A stretch of DNA of 64,000 bases, taken from the NCBI GenBank assembly GCA_003612285.1, contig RAYE01000016.1:1-64000 (forward strand), in the 5' to 3' direction. The notes under the pieces were generated by a model. It saw only the letters and a list, made by a program, of their open reading frames with translations. It searched no databases and was not told the origin of the DNA. Source of the DNA: a bacterium D16-51 (GTDB lineage Bacteria > Bacillota > Clostridia > Lachnospirales > Lachnospiraceae). Numbering within the stretch: the stretch's first letter is position 1; every line of letters begins with the position of its first letter. The position numbers were made by a program, and so were the translations under genes. Of the stretch, positions 1 to 9,065 are shown piece by piece.

Positions 1-1109
1 AAATTGTATCATTTATGAGGAATCTGTTCAATTCAACCTTTAAGACAAACCCATATCTTGGCAAAGCAATTCTGACAGGAATTACCAGAGTCAGCAAAGA
101 AAGCATTTTTTCTGACTTAAACAATCTGGAGGTAGTAACCACCACGTCGAATAAATATGCAGATTCTTTTGGCTTTACCCAGGAAGAGGTAACAAAAGCA
201 CTGGCAGAATTTGGATTATCGGATATGGAAGGTTGTGTCAAAGACTGGTACGACGGCTTTACCTTTGGGGACAAAACAGATATTTATAACCCCTGGTCAA
301 TTATAAACTTCCTGGGAAAGAAAAAACTGTCAACATATTGGGCAAATACCAGCACCAACAGCCTTGCCGGGAAACTTATCCGGGAAGGGAGCAAAGATAT
401 CAAGGTTGCCATGGAGGATTTAATCAACGGCGGCACACTCCACACCAGGATTGATGAACAGATTGTCTTTAACCAGCTCAGCCACAATGAATATGCCATC
501 TGGAGCCTGCTGCTTGCAAGCGGTTATTTAAAAGTGGAAAATTACACATTAGAAGAGGGGATTGAAGAATATGATTTAAAGCTTACTAATAAAGAAGTCC
601 GCATCATGTTCCGTAACATGATTGAAGGCTGGTTTAAGCAGTATTCACCCGCATATAATGACTTTATTAAAGCGCTGCTACTCAATGATAAGAAAGCAAT
701 GAACCATTATATGAATAAAGTTGCTCTAGCTACGTTCAGCAGTTTCGATACCGGTAAAAAACCATCCAAGGATGCAGAACCGGAACGGTTTTACCATGGA
801 TTTGTCCTGGGGCTTATGGTGGAACTTTCAGACCGGTATACCATCACATCAAACCGCGAAAGTGGCTTTGGGCGCTATGATGTGATGCTGGAACCATTGC
901 CAGGCAATCAAACCGGCTGCGCCATTATTATGGAATTTAAAGTACATGATAAAGAAGATGAAAAAACATTAAAAGATACTGTTAACGCAGCGCTTTTGCA
1001 GATTGAAGAAAAACACTATACGGCAGCTCTAAAGGCAAAGGGAATTCCGGCGGAACGGATTAGGACATATGGTTTTGCCTTTGAAGGCAAAAATGTATTA
1101 ATTGGTTAA
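1..1109 (+). CDS. AAA-ATPase-like / PD-(D/E)XK nuclease protein, 3' part
   Basis: The frame is open from the window edge (I-V-S-F precedes the first Met at 15), so the gene starts upstream and only about 368 codons are seen. The text FKTNPYLGKAILTGITRVS followed by SIFSDLNNLEV is typical of the second half of the AAA-ATPase-like domain of the large family often annotated 'AAA family ATPase' in gut Firmicutes and Bacteroides. The C-terminal part has a PD-(D/E)XK-type core: RYDVML (Asp), then IIMEFKV (E-x-K) near the end. Family members are about 520-580 aa, so the missing part should hold the Walker A region. Cellular role is unknown; the family is abundant, variable in copy number and often treated as mobile or selfish. 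The end is intact with a TAA stop. Confidence 0.85.
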   Translation, partial: IVSFMRNLFNSTFKTNPYLGKAILTGITRVSKESIFSDLNNLEVVTTTSNKYADSFGFTQEEVTKALAEFGLSDMEGCVKDWYDGFTFGDKTDIYNPWSIINFLGKKKLSTYWANTSTNSLAGKLIREGSKDIKVAMEDLINGGTLHTRIDEQIVFNQLSHNEYAIWSLLLASGYLKVENYTLEEGIEEYDLKLTNKEVRIMFRNMIEGWFKQYSPAYNDFIKALLLNDKKAMNHYMNKVALATFSSFDTGKKPSKDAEPERFYHGFVLGLMVELSDRYTITSNRESGFGRYDVMLEPLPGNQTGCAIIMEFKVHDKEDEKTLKDTVNAALLQIEEKHYTAALKAKGIPAERIRTYGFAFEGKNVLIG

Positions 1110-1173
1110 AAAAGGCGCGAAGCCTTTCCAGGCTCGAAAACACCTCGCCAGGTAAGGCTACCTCCGCACCTAA

Positions 1174-1198
1174 GAAGAACGCAAAACCAGCGTTCTTC
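1174..1198. terminator. Hairpin between convergent genes
   Basis: GAAGAACGC and GCGTTCTTC form a perfect 9-bp stem with a 7-nt loop, placed between the stop of the PD-(D/E)XK gene and the stop of the SpoVAF-like gene. There is no clear T-run on either side, so its terminator activity is inferred from position only. A second small stem (AGGTA/TACCT) lies just to the left. Confidence 0.4.
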
Positions 1199-1220
1199 AC
1201 ACTCAAACCGGTGAAATTTC

Positions 1221-2690
1221 CTATTCATTCCCTCCATGCTGCTCGCTATAAGGCAGGCTGACTCGGAAAAACCTCTTTAAGAGCTGCAAACCGTTAAATG
1301 GCAGCAGCGGATAGAGATAGCCTTTTCCAATCAGTACTGGATTGAACAGCAGTGCCAAAACTAAAACTGCACTTCCAATAATAAACCCAGCAAGGTCAAA
1401 CCATGCCGTCAAAACCAACAGAAGTATCCTGAAAAACTTCAATGCATAACCAAGCTCCATATTACTCTGTGTATAATTGGCAACTGCCACAAAAGACATA
1501 TACAGCATAATTTCAGCATTAAACCAGCCAGAGCTGACAGTATAATCCCCAAATACGATACCCGCTACAATGCTAAGGGGGGTTGTCAGCATATTGGGCG
1601 TATTAATAGATGCCATTTTCAGGCCATCTATTGCAAATTCCAATATCAATAATTGTATTATTGGAGGTACATTAATCGGATCTTGTATTTCTATAAAGCT
1701 AAGCGACGGCGGCACCCATTGCGGATTTTGCAGCAAAAGCAAGAGCACCGGAGTAATATAAACCGCAACAACGCTTGTCAGCATCCTTGTCAGCCTCAGA
1801 TATGTCCCGGTAATTGGTGGAAAATAATATTCATTTGCATCCTCTAGAATACTGAACAGGGAAGTTGGCAAAATCATTGCCGCGGGTGAATTATCAACCA
1901 TCACCACAACACTTCCCTCCAACAGGCATGCCGCCGTTGTATCAGGACGTTCCGTATATTTAAATCTCGGAAATGGATTATACCAGCTTCGCGGGAAAAG
2001 CTCTTCCGCTAAACTCTCCTTATTCAGGGTTAGGGAATCAACATTTATTTTTTTTATACGGTTCAATATTTCATCAAGCGCACCCTGTTTTACACGATCC
2101 TTCATGTAAACAACCGCCACGTCCGTCTTGGAACTTCTCCCTACAGACAAAACCTGGAATACTAAATTAACATCGCGGATTCTGCGCCGGACTAACGCCG
2201 CATTTGGAACAAGAGCCTCTATAAACCCATCCCTGGAGCCACGCAAAACTTTGTCCTTTTCCGGCTCATCCACACTCCTGCTTGGATATTCCCTAAAATC
2301 AAACCCTATAATCTGCTGATATCCTTCAATCAGGATGCAGGTAATCCCAGACAGCAGAAATTGGACAAACTTCTGCTGGTCTTCTATTGTAACAATATCT
2401 ACAAATGGTGCAAAATTATCTAAAAACCCGGAATATTCCTTTGGCATGTCCTGCTCCTGAATCGAATAGAAAAACTCCATGACCTTTTCAGATACCGCCC
2501 CCGTCAGGAATCCATCAACAGCAAAAACACTTGCCTTCCTTCCGCCAATAATAACCTGGCGGTGTAAAATATCAAAATTCTCGTCCAGATGCAAAAGCGC
2601 CTGAACTGCCTCCATACGTTCCTTATAATCTCCCTGAAAGATATCAGGTTCTTTTGGTAATCCTGTGTTGTCATTTACCTTTTCTTCCAT
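1221..2690 (-). CDS. spoVAF: SpoVAF-like GerA-family spore germination protein
   Basis: 489 aa from ATG 2690, chosen because GGAG lies 6 nt upstream (an in-frame ATG at 2702 overlaps that site). The N-terminal half is the soluble GerA-type domain (ENFDILHR, then GFIEALVPNAALVRRRIRD and a cluster around FPRFKYTERPD). The C-terminal half holds several membrane segments, with TAACLLEGSVVVMVDNSP before the first. The C-terminal text MASINTPNMLTTPLSIVAG and LGYALKFFRILLL resembles SpoVAF more than GerAA. SpoVAF sits in the spore inner membrane and works with the SpoVA dipicolinate channel or germinant receptors. No gerB, gerC or spoVA gene is adjacent, so it stands alone here. A sporulation sigma-factor promoter is expected, but none could be assigned confidently. 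Confidence 0.8.
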   Translation of the reverse strand: MEEKVNDNTGLPKEPDIFQGDYKERMEAVQALLHLDENFDILHRQVIIGGRKASVFAVDGFLTGAVSEKVMEFFYSIQEQDMPKEYSGFLDNFAPFVDIVTIEDQQKFVQFLLSGITCILIEGYQQIIGFDFREYPSRSVDEPEKDKVLRGSRDGFIEALVPNAALVRRRIRDVNLVFQVLSVGRSSKTDVAVVYMKDRVKQGALDEILNRIKKINVDSLTLNKESLAEELFPRSWYNPFPRFKYTERPDTTAACLLEGSVVVMVDNSPAAMILPTSLFSILEDANEYYFPPITGTYLRLTRMLTSVVAVYITPVLLLLLQNPQWVPPSLSFIEIQDPINVPPIIQLLILEFAIDGLKMASINTPNMLTTPLSIVAGIVFGDYTVSSGWFNAEIMLYMSFVAVANYTQSNMELGYALKFFRILLLVLTAWFDLAGFIIGSAVLVLALLFNPVLIGKGYLYPLLPFNGLQLLKRFFRVSLPYSEQHGGNE

Positions 2691-2823
2691 ACTGCACTCC
2701 ATTTCTGCATTATTCTGACTTTTGGCATTTCTCTGTTGGTTACAGTATTTACTATTTTTTGTATTCTATTCTTTGTTTGCAATAAATACAGCCTCAAAGT
2801 TGACATTTCCAAAAAATCAGATA

Positions 2824-3002
2824 TGATAACACTAGTACAGCGTTTCTTAGTCCCTCATACACTTAGTACTTTCTATTTCCGCCATCGCTTCGTTGTCGTC
2901 AGTCAACAATGCCACCGCATTGCCTCCTTCCTCCGCCTTGTGCTGACAAAAATAGCAGGCACTAAGTATATGGGGATTAAGGAAACGCTGTACTAGTATC
3001 AT
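2824..3002. repeat. MITE-like fold-back element
   Basis: The left end (2824-2869) and the reverse complement of the right end (2959-3002) match over about 45 bp with a few mismatches and a 2-nt gap. The best blocks are CTAGTACAGCGTTTC and ACTTAGT. The inside is about 90 bp with no credible gene. The element occupies the space between the SpoVAF-like gene and the nuclease-fold gene, and two spurious small reading frames run through it. It looks like a small non-autonomous element or a large hairpin; no transposase lies nearby. Confidence 0.7.
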
Positions 3003-3033
3003 TGTATTGAAATAGAACAAATGAGGAGAGATT

Positions 3034-3786
3034 ATGTCTGTCAGCCCCTTTGATGAAGAATTATTCCAAAAAGCATGCAGCGAAATAGTCCATAAGGAAC
3101 GGGAAAAAAACGGAATCGGCACATTGCAGGAAAAAACGGTCCATGCAGTCCTCAAACGGTTTTATGAGCCTGACACCGGGCATCAGGAAATCCGTATCGG
3201 AAAATATGTTGCAGATATTTTCCGCGGGGATGAAATTATTGAAATACAGACGCGTAATTTTAATTCCATGCGCAAAAAGCTGGATTTATTTCTGGAACAA
3301 TTTCCTGTTACCATTGTCTATCCAATTGTACATACCAAATGGCTGCTCTGGATTGACGAAACCACTGGAGAAGTTTCCAAAAAACGGAAATCCCCCCGCA
3401 CCGGAAGTACTTATGACGCCTATTACGAACTATATAAAATTAAGCAATACCTGGCACACCCAAACCTGCACCTTTGCCTGATACTGATAGATGTTGAGGA
3501 GTACAGGCTTTTAAATGGCTGGGGCAGGGATAAAAAACGAGGTTCCACACGGTATGACAGGATTCCGGTCAGGCTGGTTGATGAATTTTACATCGGCTGC
3601 CCAAAAGAATATGGCTGTATGATTCCAGAAGGACTTCCAGAACCCTTCTGCTCAAAAGATTTTGCACAGAAAGCTAAGATTTCCCAGAGTACAGCACAGC
3701 TTGCCCTAAACATCTTAAACTATATCCAGGCAGTCACCCGTGTCGGCAAAAAAGGAAATTCTTACCTGTATCAATTAACTTTATAA
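3034..3786 (+). CDS. Putative PD-(D/E)XK-fold protein with C-terminal winged helix
   Basis: 250 aa; ATG 3034 is preceded by GAGGAGAG at a normal distance. I do not recognise a named family. Residues about 30-80 (HAVLKRFYEP, then VADIFRGDEIIEIQTRNF) have the order expected for a restriction-endonuclease-like core: Glu or Gln in the first helix, Asp in VADI, then E-x-Q. Here Gln replaces the usual Lys of E-x-K. The stretch after residue 190 (CSKDFAQKAKISQSTAQLALNIL) reads like a winged helix-turn-helix, followed by a typical wing (GKKGNSYLYQL). So the protein may bind DNA and carry a nuclease-like fold, active or not. It is monocistronic, just right of the fold-back element. No immunity or toxin partner is visible. 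Confidence 0.6.
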   Translation: MSVSPFDEELFQKACSEIVHKEREKNGIGTLQEKTVHAVLKRFYEPDTGHQEIRIGKYVADIFRGDEIIEIQTRNFNSMRKKLDLFLEQFPVTIVYPIVHTKWLLWIDETTGEVSKKRKSPRTGSTYDAYYELYKIKQYLAHPNLHLCLILIDVEEYRLLNGWGRDKKRGSTRYDRIPVRLVDEFYIGCPKEYGCMIPEGLPEPFCSKDFAQKAKISQSTAQLALNILNYIQAVTRVGKKGNSYLYQLTL

Positions 3787-3862
3787 AAAGATAATTTTTT
3801 CACTTAATATGATTTCATCCTCCTTTAAATCATGGTAAAATTTGAAAAAAAGAAAGGATAAA

Positions 3863-3884
3863 CTTGAGGCATCGCTGCCTGAAG
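3863..3884 (+). promoter_or_regulatory. Leader hairpin before the GH51 gene
   Basis: CTTGAGGCA and TGCCTGAAG form a near-perfect 9-bp inverted repeat with a 4-nt loop. It lies between a good ribosome-site sequence (AGAAAGGA, 3851-3858) and the likely ATG at 3898. As linear sequence the ribosome site is about 39 nt from the ATG; folding the hairpin would bring them closer. It could also be an operator. Confidence 0.4.
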
Positions 3885-3897
3885 TTTGGTACAAACT

Positions 3898-5421
3898 ATG
3901 AAAAAAGCAGTTTTAACAATTCATCCAGACAAAAAATTAAGCCATATTGCACCAGAGCTTTATGGACAATTTTCCGAACATCTTGGACGGTGCATCTATG
4001 ACGGCGTTTTCGTTGGTGAATCCTCCGATATCCCAAATACCAACGGAATGAGAAATGACGTTGTAGATGCGCTCCGCGCGCTCCATCTCCCTGTCCTGCG
4101 CTGGCCGGGCGGCTGTTTTGCCGATGAATACCACTGGAAAGACGGAATCGGCCCCAAAAAAAACAGGCGGAAAATAGTAAATACCAACTGGGGCGGCACC
4201 GTGGAAGACAACAGTTTCGGAACACATGAATTTATGGAACTTTGCAGACAAATAGGATGCGAACCCTATATTGCTGTAAACCTTGGCAGCGGGACAATCC
4301 AGGAAGCAGCAGACTGGATAGAATATATGACTGCCAAAGACACCTCAACCCTAGCAGAACTCCGCAAAAAAAACGGACAGAAAGAACCATGGAAAGTCAG
4401 ATATATTGGAATCGGCAATGAAAACTGGGGATGCGGCGGAAGCATGAACGCCGGCTATTATGCAAATGAATATAAACGGTATCAGCAATTTTGCAAAGAA
4501 TACTCTGGAAATACCCTGTATAAAATTGCCTGCGGCCCAAATGCAGATGATTACTGCTGGACAAAGGAACTGATGAGCCAAATCAACCACTGGCATGCAA
4601 ACGGCATCAGCCTCCATTATTACACAATCCCAGGCGGCAGTTTTGAGGAGAAAGGCAGCGCTACTGATTTTACTGAAAAAGAATATTACGCAACAATATT
4701 ACAAACGCTTAGAATTGAAGATATTATTAATGGGCACCTCAGAATCATGGACAAATTTGACCCAGAACACACAATTGATCTGGTCGTAGACGAATGGGGC
4801 ACATGGTATGACGTAGAACCCGGCACCAATCCTGGTTTTCTGTACCAGCAAAATACAATGCGCGACGCCATTGTAGCAGCCCTGAACCTAAATATCTTTA
4901 ATAAACACAGCGCCCGTATATCTATGGCGAATATTGCCCAAGTTGTGAACGTACTGCAGGCAATGATATTAACAGAAAGGGCACAGATAATAAAAACACC
5001 AACCTATGAAGTATTTTATATGTATAAAGACCACCAAAATGCTACATTAGTGGAAAGCAGCATAGATACATTATCCACAGGCTGCGGCGGCATTACTGTC
5101 CCTGCGCTTTCAGAATCCGTCTCCATTTCAGAAGCTGCTGACAGCCCAGATGCAGACGGCCTCCAAAAATTAACCATTACTGTTGCAAATGCTTCCCTGG
5201 CAGAAGATACTGAAATAGAAATCTGCCTGCCTGAAAACACCCAATTTTTTGGAGAAGCAGGCATTTCCCTGCTTCATGAAGAAGTGCATTCCTATAATAC
5301 ATTTGGACAGCCGGAAAAAGTGAAAGCAGCAGTACGAAAAGAAACCTGGAATGGAGGCAGGCAAATGCTAAAGCTTCCTGCCTGCAGCATCTGCAAAGTA
5401 AGCTGTACAATTAATATATGA
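3898..5421 (+). CDS. abfA: Alpha-L-arabinofuranosidase, GH51
   Basis: 507 aa, no signal peptide, so probably cytoplasmic: it removes terminal alpha-L-arabinofuranose from imported arabino- or arabinoxylo-oligosaccharides. GH51 hallmarks are YGQFSEHLGR near the start, LRWPGGCFADEYHW, the acid/base Glu in GIGNENWG (about E175) and the nucleophile Glu in VVDEWGTWYD (about E299). The C-terminal beta domain completes a normal family length (about 500 aa). The ATG at 3898 gives the usual MKKA..LTI start; an in-frame TTG at 3886 is less likely. The gene is followed by the secreted GH43 enzyme in the same direction, consistent with an arabinan or arabinoxylan degradation pair. A possible -10 (TGGTAAAAT) lies near 3833. 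Confidence 0.93.
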   Translation: MKKAVLTIHPDKKLSHIAPELYGQFSEHLGRCIYDGVFVGESSDIPNTNGMRNDVVDALRALHLPVLRWPGGCFADEYHWKDGIGPKKNRRKIVNTNWGGTVEDNSFGTHEFMELCRQIGCEPYIAVNLGSGTIQEAADWIEYMTAKDTSTLAELRKKNGQKEPWKVRYIGIGNENWGCGGSMNAGYYANEYKRYQQFCKEYSGNTLYKIACGPNADDYCWTKELMSQINHWHANGISLHYYTIPGGSFEEKGSATDFTEKEYYATILQTLRIEDIINGHLRIMDKFDPEHTIDLVVDEWGTWYDVEPGTNPGFLYQQNTMRDAIVAALNLNIFNKHSARISMANIAQVVNVLQAMILTERAQIIKTPTYEVFYMYKDHQNATLVESSIDTLSTGCGGITVPALSESVSISEAADSPDADGLQKLTITVANASLAEDTEIEICLPENTQFFGEAGISLLHEEVHSYNTFGQPEKVKAAVRKETWNGGRQMLKLPACSICKVSCTINI

Positions 5422-5561
5422 AACAGCGGATATACTCCCACTTTTAAGTATATGTCCTTTTTGTGCTATTTTCTGTCTTTTTTCTTAAGGAAAACCAGGC
5501 TCAATTCCTCTATACTTTTAACTAAAGAAAACTTTAGACATTTCAGAAAAAGGAGGAAAAG

Positions 5562-7424
5562 ATGGAAATTTTTAAATCACACAGACGGATAGCCGCACTG
5601 CTGCTTGCTTTTGCACTGGTACTTTCTATGAATGGGCTTTCCAGCTATGTATCAGCAAAATCACCAGCTGTTAAAATCAGCCAAAAGAAACTTGTTTTAA
5701 CAGCTGGGAAATCAAAAAAACTGAACATTACAGGCGCTAAAAATGCAAAAACCACCTGGAAATCAAGCAACAAAAAAGTTGCTTCCGTTTCAAAAAACGG
5801 CAAAGTAAACGCCCTTAAAAAAGGAACTGCAAAAATTACCGCATCAGTCAAATTAAAAACGAAAAAAAATCCGATAAAGTTAACCTGCAAAGTCACTGTG
5901 AAGGCAAAGAAAGATACAAACAATGTGCCAGAACAAACTGCATCACCAGAACCAGCCACGCCGGCACCTGTAACACCGGTACCAACTACCCCGGCGCCTT
6001 CTGCCAGTCCAAATGATGAATATTATATCCCAGCAACAGATGGTTACCAGACATATGCCCCATCCGCAAAAGATGTCTCCATGAACAATCCGCTTTTGAC
6101 AAACAGCTATGCTTGCGACCCATCTGCTATGGAATATAACGGAAGGCTTTATGTCTATATGACAAATGACTCTCAACAATATGAAGCAACTTATTATGCC
6201 GGCGAAAATACATATGGAAATATTGCAAGCGTCCATATTATATCTACTGACGATATGGTCAATTGGACAGACCACGGCATATTCCAGATTACAGGGAAAA
6301 CAGGCGTATGCAGCTATATGAACTGCTGCTGGGCTCCATGTGCCGCCCATAAGACTGTAGATGGGAAAGAAAAATTTTATCTATACTTTACTAATGGCGG
6401 CTGGCAAATGGGTGTTGTAGAAGCAGATTCCCCAATTGGCCCATTCCGGGATGCAAAAGGGGAACCCCTTCTTACTGCAGATGACACCACTACTTCACCC
6501 CTTGACCCTGCCTGCTTCATTGATGATGATGGAACTGCCTGGCTTACTTATGGCAACGAAAGGGGCGGCGCCAGAATCCGCAAACTTTCAGACGATATGA
6601 TATCTTTTGATGGAGAAGAAACCGAATTCAACGCACCACATTTTTTTGAAGACAGCGGTATTAATAAGATAAATGGGAAATATTACTATTCTTACTGTTC
6701 TGACTGGAAAGAAAGAGGCCAGGAATACAGCAGCCTTGGTTTATGCTCCATAGCATATATGGTATCAGATTCTGTAAACGGGCCTTACACTTATGTGGGA
6801 GATGTCCTGCCAAATTGCGGCACTGTATTTGGCGACTGGGGAAATAACCACCACAGCATCATTTCCTTCAAGGGAAAATACTATATGTTCTACCACACTA
6901 TGGTATTGCAGGCAGCGCTTGGCTGTAAGCTTGGATACCGCAGCACACAGGTAAATGAACTTACCATAAATGAAGATGGGACGTTAGAACAGGTAAAACA
7001 AGATAAAACAGGCGTTTCCCAGATAAAAGATTTTGACCCTTACCAGGAAACTTCCGGCACTACATATTCCAACTGCGCAGGAATGATGTCCGTCACCCCT
7101 GGCACTGACGGTTCACGTATGGAAGCATTTTCTCATGCAGACCGCTATAAATATAGCTGGAGCCTTGTAAAAGGAGTTAATTTTGGAGAATCCTCTCCAA
7201 AAACAGTCAAACTCAGCTTCTCTGGGCAGACAGACAAAAATGCTGCAATAAAAATATGTACAGATTCCCCTGACGGCACAGTCATCGCAGAAGGCAGAAT
7301 TGAAGCCAATCCTGACGGAACTGCACAGCTTGTATTACCAGTAAAGGAAATTACCGGAAAACATGATTTATATTTTGAATTTGAAGGTGATGTATATAAT
7401 TTTGAGAAATGGATATTTGAGTAA
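5562..7424 (+). CDS. Secreted GH43 enzyme with Big2-like and CBM6-like domains
   Basis: 620 aa with a signal peptide (LLLAFALVLSMNGLSSYVSA). Residues about 30-115 are a Lys-rich Big2-like Ig domain (TWKSSNKKVASVSKNGKV), followed by a Pro/Thr linker (TPAPVTPVPTTPAP). The GH43 catalytic domain spans about 165-490: base Asp in ACDPSAMEY (about D186), pKa-tuning Asp in DPACFIDDDG (about D315) and general acid Glu in FFEDSGINKINGKYYYSY (about E363). The C-terminus reads like CBM6 (DLYFEFEGDVYNFEKWIFE). The closest functional group is arabinoxylan arabinofuranohydrolase or xylosidase; the substrate cannot be fixed by eye. It probably acts outside the cell, feeding arabinose-substituted oligomers to the GH51 enzyme encoded upstream. 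The ATG has AAAGGAGGAA before it. Confidence 0.88.
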   Translation: MEIFKSHRRIAALLLAFALVLSMNGLSSYVSAKSPAVKISQKKLVLTAGKSKKLNITGAKNAKTTWKSSNKKVASVSKNGKVNALKKGTAKITASVKLKTKKNPIKLTCKVTVKAKKDTNNVPEQTASPEPATPAPVTPVPTTPAPSASPNDEYYIPATDGYQTYAPSAKDVSMNNPLLTNSYACDPSAMEYNGRLYVYMTNDSQQYEATYYAGENTYGNIASVHIISTDDMVNWTDHGIFQITGKTGVCSYMNCCWAPCAAHKTVDGKEKFYLYFTNGGWQMGVVEADSPIGPFRDAKGEPLLTADDTTTSPLDPACFIDDDGTAWLTYGNERGGARIRKLSDDMISFDGEETEFNAPHFFEDSGINKINGKYYYSYCSDWKERGQEYSSLGLCSIAYMVSDSVNGPYTYVGDVLPNCGTVFGDWGNNHHSIISFKGKYYMFYHTMVLQAALGCKLGYRSTQVNELTINEDGTLEQVKQDKTGVSQIKDFDPYQETSGTTYSNCAGMMSVTPGTDGSRMEAFSHADRYKYSWSLVKGVNFGESSPKTVKLSFSGQTDKNAAIKICTDSPDGTVIAEGRIEANPDGTAQLVLPVKEITGKHDLYFEFEGDVYNFEKWIFE

Positions 7425-7470
7425 GACCGACAAAGTTCCCTATTAGTAACTATTCTATTCATCCCACACT

Positions 7471-7506
7471 CAGCGGGACAAATACAAAGTTGTATTTGTC
7501 CCGCTG
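7471..7506. terminator. Strong bidirectional hairpin
   Basis: A perfect 17-bp stem (left arm CAGCGGGACAAATACAA) with a 2-nt loop lies between the GH43 stop and the stop of the convergent sugar-binding-type gene. The position suits a terminator shared by both genes, though the T-run is poor. Confidence 0.75.
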
Positions 7507-7525
7507 CATACACTGGGATAAAAAA

Positions 7526-8896
7526 TTATAAATGCGCCATCCTGTATCCTGCAGAATTATCAAAACTACGTAAGAAATAAATGACATTATTCATATCCAT
7601 TTTATGCCCCAAATCTATCCAAAGCCCCATATAACCTGTCACATTTTCCCCAAAATGGAGCGGCAGCAATATAACCGGCATATCATCAGAAACCCCTGTC
7701 CCTGCTTCAGGAATAATCTTTTCCACCGGACAGTCTTCTGCCGTTATTTTCCCATTCAGCTTAGTAAATGATTTCATCCTTGGAGTAAATGCATTATCCT
7801 GATAAAAATGGCTGTTGGCTGTTTTTTTCCCTATCCCCAAATCAGAATTAATACAGATAAAACTTCCTTCCGGCATATATTCAAACAGGATTTTCTTAAA
7901 AGCACTGTCATCCTTACAGTCTAAAAATGCTTCTGACATTTTTGCATAATAACGGATATTAGAGTGATAACTTGCCATATCCCAATTCAGCCCCATAATA
8001 AGCCTGGAACAGTCAAATAGATGATTCCTCTGGCATCCACATGATTGGGAAAGGCGCAGATGATACTCCAAAATAGTCAGCTTAGGCGCTAGCTTCCCTG
8101 TACTCACTTGCTGGACGATATCTGCAATTTTTTTGGAATCATTTATTTCATCCCGTGCACAAGTTGTAATCCCTGGAAAATGCCTGACTCCCTCGTCAAT
8201 GCCATCAATCCCAGTTACCAGTATTTCATCAGGAACACAAATATCACGCTCATTTAAATAATCACAAACTGTCACTGCCATAGAATCATTGGCACAGATA
8301 ATCGCTTCCGGAGGCACCTTTGTCGGCTCCATAAACTCATCCATAACCTCAATCGTCGGGCCGGCCCAGAAATCACCATAACCAACCCTGCTCTCTTCAA
8401 AAGGTATATCATTCTCGTCCAATACTCTTTTATAAATTTCCAGCCGCTTATCTGCAATCTCATTTCCCTGTATGCCGCCTATAAAATTTACCTCCCTGGC
8501 TCCGTGATATTCAATCACATGCCGCACAATAACCTCAAATGCCGCCTCTGAATCATATACTACATTATAGCAGCCTTCAATTTCTTTTCCTACCGATACT
8601 ACTGGAACTTCATGCCCTTTTGCCTGATGGACGATATCATCAATAAAGCTCGCCTGCTTCATTGTATCCGAAAAAATAACGATTCCATCCAATAAATCAT
8701 AATTAATCAGCTCAAAGACAGATGCATCCCCAAAATCACTGTCATTCATCAGAAACATATCTGAGTCTGTCCCAAACACAAAAACATAATCCCCACGTTT
8801 AATAAGCTCTTTTAGTACATACCCCAATAGCTTTGTCTGGTACTTTTCATCCAGCTCCGCAGTACAAACCCCTATCGCCTTTTTTCCCTTATACAT
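7526..8896 (-). CDS. LacI/PurR-type ligand-binding protein lacking a HTH
   Basis: 456 aa from ATG 8896, preceded by AGGAGGTGG; the longer frame to 8992 has no such site. Residues about 5-290 form a periplasmic-binding-protein-like sugar sensor of the LacI/GalR class (KKAIGVCTAELDEKYQTKLL, AREVNFIGG, PEAIICANDSMAVTVCDYL, ILVTGIDG). There is no N-terminal helix-turn-helix and no signal peptide, so it is a cytoplasmic sensor. Residues about 310-456 form a GAF-like module (SDDMPVILLPLHFGENVTGYMGLW). Related proteins in Lachnospiraceae usually continue into a GGDEF or kinase output; this one simply stops. It is divergent from the hybrid kinase at 9534, which may be its partner. It is not a classical repressor. 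Confidence 0.75.
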   Translation of the reverse strand: MYKGKKAIGVCTAELDEKYQTKLLGYVLKELIKRGDYVFVFGTDSDMFLMNDSDFGDASVFELINYDLLDGIVIFSDTMKQASFIDDIVHQAKGHEVPVVSVGKEIEGCYNVVYDSEAAFEVIVRHVIEYHGAREVNFIGGIQGNEIADKRLEIYKRVLDENDIPFEESRVGYGDFWAGPTIEVMDEFMEPTKVPPEAIICANDSMAVTVCDYLNERDICVPDEILVTGIDGIDEGVRHFPGITTCARDEINDSKKIADIVQQVSTGKLAPKLTILEYHLRLSQSCGCQRNHLFDCSRLIMGLNWDMASYHSNIRYYAKMSEAFLDCKDDSAFKKILFEYMPEGSFICINSDLGIGKKTANSHFYQDNAFTPRMKSFTKLNGKITAEDCPVEKIIPEAGTGVSDDMPVILLPLHFGENVTGYMGLWIDLGHKMDMNNVIYFLRSFDNSAGYRMAHL

Positions 8897-9065
8897 AAAT
8901 ACCACCTCCTCCTTGTAATTAACAAACCTGCTGCCATCCGCAATCATGCCGCCTCCCACATTCCCTGCCATAAATAACATCGCAAAAAACAACAGCAGCG
9001 GACAATTCTATTGTAACACCTTTTCAGCAGAAAAACAGCAAATAATCAAATTTTATTTGATAAGA

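Noticed and set aside
2736-3155. Two small reading frames across the fold-back (2736-2996 plus, 2847-3155 minus)
   Set aside because: They run through the inverted repeat and into the next gene on the opposite strand, lack ribosome sites and have repeat-like translations; treated as accidental.
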